Shown: positions 59,688-64,000 of the stretch, in pieces
How positions within the stretch are numbered: position 1 is the first letter of the stretch
How the letters are laid out: every line of letters starts with the position of its first letter
NCBI RefSeq assembly: GCF_014529935.1
Contig: NZ_JACVFC010000002.1
Coordinates: forward strand, 124,001 to 188,000
DNA: 64,000 bases
Source of the DNA: Chitinophaga qingshengii
GTDB lineage: Bacteria; Bacteroidota; Bacteroidia; Chitinophagales; Chitinophagaceae
Direction: 5' to 3'
Made by a program: the position numbers and the translations under genes
Notes under the pieces: model-generated
What the model was told of the DNA's origin: nothing
Database searches by the model: none
What the model saw: the letters and a program-made list of their open reading frames with translations, nothing else

Positions 59688-60242
59688 TTAGCGTTTCAGC
59701 TCTTCCCGGTTGATAAAAATCGAGAAGGTGGTTCCGCCATAGCTTCTTTCGGAGCGATAATAACTATAATCCCGGAAATCATTCTGCCGGGTATGTTCTA
59801 TGACCAGCCAGCCTTCGGGGTTGAGCAGTTGTTGCTCAAAAATGATCCCTGGCAGCTTATACATGGCCTCCATGGCATAAGGCGGGTCTGCAAAAATAAA
59901 ATCGAATTTTTCGGTACACTGTTGCAGGTACTTAAAAACATCCATCCGTATTACTTTCAGCGTAGGGATGTCCAGTAACTGTGCTGTTTTTGTGATAAAT
60001 TCCGCCATCGCCGGATCTTTTTCCACGATGGTCATGTCGGTGGCCCCCCTGGAAGCCAGCTCATAGCTGATACTACCGGTACCGCCGAAAATGTCGAGTG
60101 TTTTTAAGGAAGGAATATCCAGATTGTTCTCAATGATATTAAACAGTCCACCTTTGGCAATGTCTGTAGTAGGCCTGGTATGAGGCATCTTTGCCGGTGG
60201 TTGTATCTTTCTGCCCCCACTTTCTCCTCCGATTATACGCAT
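59688..60242 (-). CDS. rsmD: RsmD-family 16S rRNA guanine-N2 methyltransferase
   Basis: 184 aa. It methylates G966 of 16S rRNA using S-adenosylmethionine. MRIIGGESGGRKIQ and RPTTDIAKGGLFNII are family-typical; LDIFGGTGSISYELASRGA is the SAM-binding loop and FIFADPPYAMEAM the catalytic N/DPPY motif. It overlaps the DUF3822 gene by 10 bases, so the pair is translationally linked. Confidence 0.95.
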   Translation of the reverse strand: MRIIGGESGGRKIQPPAKMPHTRPTTDIAKGGLFNIIENNLDIPSLKTLDIFGGTGSISYELASRGATDMTIVEKDPAMAEFITKTAQLLDIPTLKVIRMDVFKYLQQCTEKFDFIFADPPYAMEAMYKLPGIIFEQQLLNPEGWLVIEHTRQNDFRDYSYYRSERSYGGTTFSIFINREELKR

Positions 60243-61108
60243 AATGCTAACGCATACAAGTTATGAAAATAATAGCCCGGGATTTCCTGCATAGGTCTGA
60301 TATAACTGAATCCCGGTAATCTTTGTACCCATTCCAGGTTGGAAATGAACTTATACATTTCCTGGTACACCACGCTATCCATAGCCACTACGCCGCCCAG
60401 CTTCACTTTTACCTCGCTTTCGCTGAGGCCGAGCTGGCGAAGGGTGTTCACCAGCTGATACACCACATCCAGCCCCGCCTGGTATTCACCATCCTGCTGG
60501 ATCAGGAGTTTACCGCCCGCATAGATGGTCAGTGTAAACGTGTTCCGCTGTACATGCACATAAGCCACTCCCTGCTCTGCCCTGTAGTCCAGGTCCAGCG
60601 GATAGGCCTGTAACAAGGCTGAATGGGCGTGCACCACCAGGTCCGTAGAGAACTCCTTCCGCAGAAATCCCAGCAGGTCCTTGTCAACACTGAATATATT
60701 CACCATCGGCAGTCCCGGTAGCAGATCAGCCAGGATGGCTTCCTGCATTTTTTCGGGCTGCGACAGGTGGAGGTAGTCTTTTTTGAGTGATGGCATATAA
60801 TACACCTGTGGCACCAGTACGCCGCCGCCGGTATCGAAGGCCAGCAGTACGGATTTGAAGGCGGTGAACAACAGTTTATCTGTGTCAAACACCTCCTCTA
60901 TCATTTCCAGATCGGCCAAGGCCATTTTCTGTGGCTGGAAATGGTAGGATTTCAGCGCCAGGAATTTTTTCGCTGCGGGATCAAACACCACATAACTGAA
61001 AGCGCCCCCACTTACCAGCACCAGCAGGTGACAAGCAGTAAGATCGGTTTCCAGTAAAGTTTCATCATCTACTGTAAATGCAGGATGGATGTTGTAAGCC
61101 ACGGGCAT
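60233..61108 (-). CDS. DUF3822 family protein
   Basis: 291 aa. The family has no assigned function. Two similar beta-strand-rich halves (HLLVLVSGGAFSYVVFDPAA and GVAYVHVQRNTFTLTIYAGG) suggest a duplicated, actin/PilM-like RNase-H-type fold, which is an inference from the pattern only. No phosphate-binding loops are obvious. It overlaps rsmD and heads the leftward run to coaD; it is divergent from the MATE gene. Confidence 0.75.
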   Translation of the reverse strand: MPVAYNIHPAFTVDDETLLETDLTACHLLVLVSGGAFSYVVFDPAAKKFLALKSYHFQPQKMALADLEMIEEVFDTDKLLFTAFKSVLLAFDTGGGVLVPQVYYMPSLKKDYLHLSQPEKMQEAILADLLPGLPMVNIFSVDKDLLGFLRKEFSTDLVVHAHSALLQAYPLDLDYRAEQGVAYVHVQRNTFTLTIYAGGKLLIQQDGEYQAGLDVVYQLVNTLRQLGLSESEVKVKLGGVVAMDSVVYQEMYKFISNLEWVQRLPGFSYIRPMQEIPGYYFHNLYALALCV

Positions 61109-61164
61109 ATTTTACCTTTCAAATGAATTACAATAATAATCTTTTTAGTGAATTGGTGAGGCTA

Positions 61165-61172
61165 TATCTTTG
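61165..61172 (+). promoter_or_regulatory. -7 box of the MATE gene
   Basis: TATCTTTG fits TAnnTTTG, 30 bases before the ATG at 61203. A T-rich stretch (TTTTT) at about the -33 distance is an imperfect match. Confidence 0.5.
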
Positions 61173-61202
61173 TTTTTTAATGAATATCAGATTCATCCCA
61201 CG

Positions 61203-62534
61203 ATGCAACTCGAAGTCAACAACCGGCAGATCATCAAGATAGCCGCACCTATATGCCTGGCACTGATTATCCCTCAGTTTAACCACATGACCAACACCGC
61301 TTTCCTGGGTCGGCTGGGAGAGCTGGAGCTGGCAGCCAACGGGATTGCAGGTATTTACTACCTGGTAATGTACATGATCGCCTATGGCCTCAACAACGGC
61401 CTGCAGGTACTGATAGCCCGGCGTGCAGGCCAGCAGCAGTATGACAATATCGGACGACTGTTTGCCAACGGGCTGGAAGTAGGTACCCTCTTTGCCCTGA
61501 TGGCCATCCTGGTCACGCTGGCGGTAGCTCCTTACTTTTTTTCCAAAACCCTGCATAACCACGAAATTCTGGCAGCGGCCACTTCGTTCATCCGTATCCG
61601 TATCTGGGGCCTGCCTTTCTTAATGCTGCTCAGCATGGCCAACGCCTTTTATATCGGCAGTGGTAACTCCCGGATACTGGCTATTACCTCTCTTTGCCAG
61701 GAAACGATTAACATTTTCTTTGACTATACCCTTATCTTCGGTAAACTGGGATTACCTGCCCTGGGTCTGAACGGCGCCGCTATTGCATCTATTATCGCGG
61801 AAGTGACCGGCTGTTCCGTGGCGTTCAGCATTATCTTCCTGAGGCGATACCATATTAAATACAGCCTGTTCACCTACCTGAAGCCCAACTGGGACATGAT
61901 CCGGAATATCCTGAATGTGTCCGCCCCGCTGATTGTTCAGTTTCTTTTCAGTATTGGCAGCTGGTTTGTCTTCTTCATTTTTATTGAACACCTGGGAGAA
62001 AGACCATTGGCTATTTCCAATATGCTGCGCAGTATTTTCGGCTTTTTCGGCATTTTCACCTGGGCGCTGGCGGCCACCTGTAATACGATGGTGAGCAATA
62101 TCATCGGGCAAGGCAAAGAACACCTGGTATTCCGGATTATCAAGACCATTGCGATGATCAGCCTGGGTTGCGCGACGGTGGTCTGTATACTGGTGAACCT
62201 GTTCCCATACACCCTGCTGCATATTTATACCAACGATGCGTCACTTATCACCGCAGCCCTTCCGTCTATCCGGGTAATTACCCTTAGCACACTGCTGATG
62301 GCGATAGCGGCGGTCGTGCTCAGTGGCGTGACCGGCACCGGCAATACCCGTATGAACCTGCTTACCGAATGTACAGCGGTAGTGGGTTATCTGGTGTACT
62401 GCGATATCGTGATTGAAAGAATGCGTAGTCCGCTGCACCTGGCCTGGGGCGCAGATTTTATTTACTGGATACTGATATTCGGCATGAGTGCCTGGTATCT
62501 GAAAAGCGGTAAGTGGAAAGGTAAAGAGATTTGA
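61203..62534 (+). CDS. MATE-family efflux transporter
   Basis: 443 aa from the ATG at 61203 (MQLEVNNRQIIKIAAPICLA), with 12 membrane helices in two related halves. It exports drugs or other organic cations in exchange for Na+ or H+. Typical segments: ALIIPQFNHMTNTAFLGRLG and GLPALGLNGAAIASIIAEVT. The stop codon touches the stop of the convergent TPR gene with no spacer and no terminator between them. Confidence 0.93.
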   Translation: MQLEVNNRQIIKIAAPICLALIIPQFNHMTNTAFLGRLGELELAANGIAGIYYLVMYMIAYGLNNGLQVLIARRAGQQQYDNIGRLFANGLEVGTLFALMAILVTLAVAPYFFSKTLHNHEILAAATSFIRIRIWGLPFLMLLSMANAFYIGSGNSRILAITSLCQETINIFFDYTLIFGKLGLPALGLNGAAIASIIAEVTGCSVAFSIIFLRRYHIKYSLFTYLKPNWDMIRNILNVSAPLIVQFLFSIGSWFVFFIFIEHLGERPLAISNMLRSIFGFFGIFTWALAATCNTMVSNIIGQGKEHLVFRIIKTIAMISLGCATVVCILVNLFPYTLLHIYTNDASLITAALPSIRVITLSTLLMAIAAVVLSGVTGTGNTRMNLLTECTAVVGYLVYCDIVIERMRSPLHLAWGADFIYWILIFGMSAWYLKSGKWKGKEI

Positions 62535-63290
62535 TTACTGCAGATCGTCCAGCATTTTTTTGCAATCTGCTTTGATGCTGGCATCATCTTCATAAATACT
62601 GCGAAGAGACAGTGCTTTTTTCAGTACTTCAATGGCTTTGTCCTGCTGGTCGTCTGCTTTATAGGCGCGGGCCAGTTCGTAATAGTTGAGCAGGAAAGAA
62701 GGGTCCAGCTGCCGGCATTTTTCGTAGTTGGCGATCGCATTTTTCAGAGAACCATCCGGCAATCCGCCGAAAAGCATTTTGGCTGCGCCCCTTTCAAATA
62801 CATTCAGGTTAGCCACTTCATAGTTCCATTTACCGAGTACGTGATAAGCCTGTGCCAGGTTGGGATTGAATTTGATGGCCAGTTCGGCATATTTTTTCAC
62901 ATCTTTGGAGGCCGCTACCTTTTCCCTGGCGCCGGAGATGAGGGCCATACGTCCCATGGCGACTGACATGGCGAGGTTCGCATCCGCATTATTGGGATCT
63001 ATTTTCAGCGCTTGCAGGGCGTATGTTTTAGCCTGATTAAAATAGTTTGTTTTAGCGCTTTTATCTTTCTGCCGATTACCGATGCGGGAGCACATCTGGC
63101 TCGCCTGGTTCAGCGCCCTGATTTCATTGGGTTGTATCTTCAGTATTTCCTTGTCTTTATCCAGTGCGGCTTCTTCCTTCATTTGTAGTTCCAGCTGCTT
63201 TGCCTGTTCCACCATTTCATCCACTGACTGGGCTTTTGCGAACAAAACAGAACAAAGCAGGAATGAAATTGTAAGCATCCGTTTCATCAT
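62535..63290 (-). CDS. Exported TPR-repeat protein
   Basis: 251 aa. A signal peptide (MMKRMLTISFLLCSVLFAKA) precedes several TPR units (AKTYALQALKIDPNNADANL, YAELAIKFNPNLAQAYHVLG, and a third ending in LLNYYELARAYKADDQ). The pattern, including ALISGAREKVAASKDVKKYA, resembles the family related to regulator-of-microtubule-dynamics proteins; a bacterial role is unknown. A protein-protein interaction role in the periplasm is likely. Confidence 0.85.
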   Translation of the reverse strand: MMKRMLTISFLLCSVLFAKAQSVDEMVEQAKQLELQMKEEAALDKDKEILKIQPNEIRALNQASQMCSRIGNRQKDKSAKTNYFNQAKTYALQALKIDPNNADANLAMSVAMGRMALISGAREKVAASKDVKKYAELAIKFNPNLAQAYHVLGKWNYEVANLNVFERGAAKMLFGGLPDGSLKNAIANYEKCRQLDPSFLLNYYELARAYKADDQQDKAIEVLKKALSLRSIYEDDASIKADCKKMLDDLQ

Positions 63291-63385
63291 AGGACTGGTT
63301 TTTAGCAGGGTAAGAAATACATGATTTACTTATTGCTATAAATCTACGGAAAATTACAAATAATTAGCGCGGGCAGACGGGGATT

Positions 63386-63736
63386 TTAGTATTCCTTTTC
63401 CAGCGATACCAGGGAGTTGCGGATGCTCGCGCCCATGGGCGGGTTGAGTTTCCGGAGCGTAACAATGCTGTGCCGGATCGCGGGATACCGTTGTTTGAGT
63501 GTATCGGACAGGGCATATACCACTTCTTCCAGCAACGGTTTCGGTTGAGCCATCACCGTTTTAGCGATTTCATAGATCCCCTGGTAGTTGACCGTATCTT
63601 CCAGGTCATCTACGGCCACGGAGCCGGGTATACGAACAGATATATCGAGGAGGAAGTCGTTGCCGATCACGGCTTCTTCCGGGTAAAGGCCATGATAGGC
63701 GCGGAAGGCCGCTTGTTCGAGGGCAATGGTCAACAT
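63386..63736 (-). CDS. folB: Dihydroneopterin aldolase
   Basis: 116 aa, standard length. It cleaves dihydroneopterin to 6-hydroxymethyl-dihydropterin in folate synthesis. LEQAAFRAYHGLYPEEAVIG is the N-terminal part with the catalytic-loop Tyr, and NYQGIYEIAKTVMAQPKPLL and RKLNPPMG are typical. It is in the same direction as the TPR gene, 95 bases before it. Confidence 0.92.
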   Translation of the reverse strand: MLTIALEQAAFRAYHGLYPEEAVIGNDFLLDISVRIPGSVAVDDLEDTVNYQGIYEIAKTVMAQPKPLLEEVVYALSDTLKQRYPAIRHSIVTLRKLNPPMGASIRNSLVSLEKEY

Positions 63737-63802
63737 TTGGGAATTTTGGAATTTAGTTATGTAGATATTTGATTATGTTATATTGCTTAACGCTCCTGAA
63801 TC

Positions 63803-63837
63803 ACGAATTACGAATGAGGGTATCATTCGTAATTCGT
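63803..63837. repeat. Palindrome of ATTACGAATT words
   Basis: ACGAATTACGAATGA pairs perfectly with TCATTCGTAATTCGT (15 bp), loop GGGTA. It lies between the trxB stop and folB start, likely as a terminator for trxB read leftward. A half copy of the ATTTRGAYATTTG family (63750-63776) lies next to it. Confidence 0.8.
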
Positions 63838-63911
63838 AATGGTTGTTTTTGATTCTGTTTGTAGATAACTACTGATAACGAAAACATTTTCAATTCGTCA
63901 TTCGTCATTGA

Positions 63912-64000
63912 TTATTGGTGTTCTTTGGCGGACAGGTATCTTTCTGCATCGAGAGCGGCCATACAGCCACTGCCGGCGGCAGTTACAGCCTGACGGTAGA
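63912..64000 (-). CDS. trxB: Thioredoxin-disulfide reductase, C-terminal end
   Basis: Only the last 28 residues are in the window: YRQAVTAAGSGCMAALDAER then YLSAKEHQ and the stop codon. This is the flavin-binding C-terminus of thioredoxin reductase, where the sequence RQ-x3-A-x2-G-x3-A-A occurs. The rest lies past the window edge; the gene points inward. Confidence 0.8.
   Translation of the reverse strand, partial: YRQAVTAAGSGCMAALDAERYLSAKEHQ

Overview
The window looks like chromosomal DNA of a Bacteroidota bacterium, most likely family Chitinophagaceae and close to Chitinophaga. The signs are a SusC/SusD pair with an ECF sigma factor and a FecR anti-sigma factor; a TonB-dependent receptor paired with a DUF4249 lipoprotein; Bacteroidota-type envelope genes (LptD-like, OstA-like, DUF2807, DUF4097-like, DUF2167, DUF3822, WbqC, GlmU-family); almost no Shine-Dalgarno sequences; and promoter -7 boxes of the form TAnnTTTG. 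I saw no rRNA, CRISPR array, transposase, integrase, prophage or plasmid gene. Taxonomy is inferred from gene content only.

Layout. 1-6.3 kb holds a partial lipoprotein, an S41 peptidase, a DinB-fold protein, an unknown protein, tRNA-Arg(UCU), uracil-DNA glycosylase and an acyltransferase. 6.4-13.2 kb is a leftward unit, sigma - FecR - SusC - SusD, with no enzyme gene attached. 13.5-20.7 kb is an envelope block: a leftward LptD-like porin, divergent from amidase - MlaD-like - OstA-like. 20.8-29.1 kb carries nhaA, a small secreted protein, the bifunctional NAD(P)HX repair enzyme, a membrane pyrophosphatase, an oxidoreductase, an AraC regulator and a small HMA-like protein. 29.3-36.3 kb has the TonB receptor/DUF4249 pair, a sterol-desaturase-family protein and a BlaI/BlaR1-type pair. 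36.7-41.0 kb has acylphosphatase, a 2H-phosphoesterase-like protein, tpiA, a GlmU-family protein, L31 type B and YajQ. 41.1-44.1 kb is a tightly packed sigma operon (sigma, membrane protein, DUF4097-like, DUF2807). 44.4-50.9 kb has an outer-membrane barrel, DUF2167, hemerythrin, Lgt and a bacilliredoxin. 51-55.2 kb has Hsp20, a kinase-less membrane protein, a candidate small RNA, a PLP decarboxylase and WbqC. 55.6-64 kb is housekeeping: LEA lipoprotein, HMA protein, pyrE, NUDIX, thioesterase - coaD - rsmD - DUF3822, MATE, a TPR protein, folB and the end of trxB.

The coding content is largely ordinary. The less ordinary material is between genes: long near-perfect palindromes built from short AT-rich words, a 206-bp stretch with 30-bp inverted ends that has a third copy elsewhere, three 17-bp direct repeats upstream of an outer-membrane gene, operator-like repeats at the AraC, BlaI and oxidoreductase promoters, and a possible stand-alone small RNA. 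I did not find a convincing new multi-gene system. The strongest candidates for a second look are the palindrome families and the 17-bp repeats.
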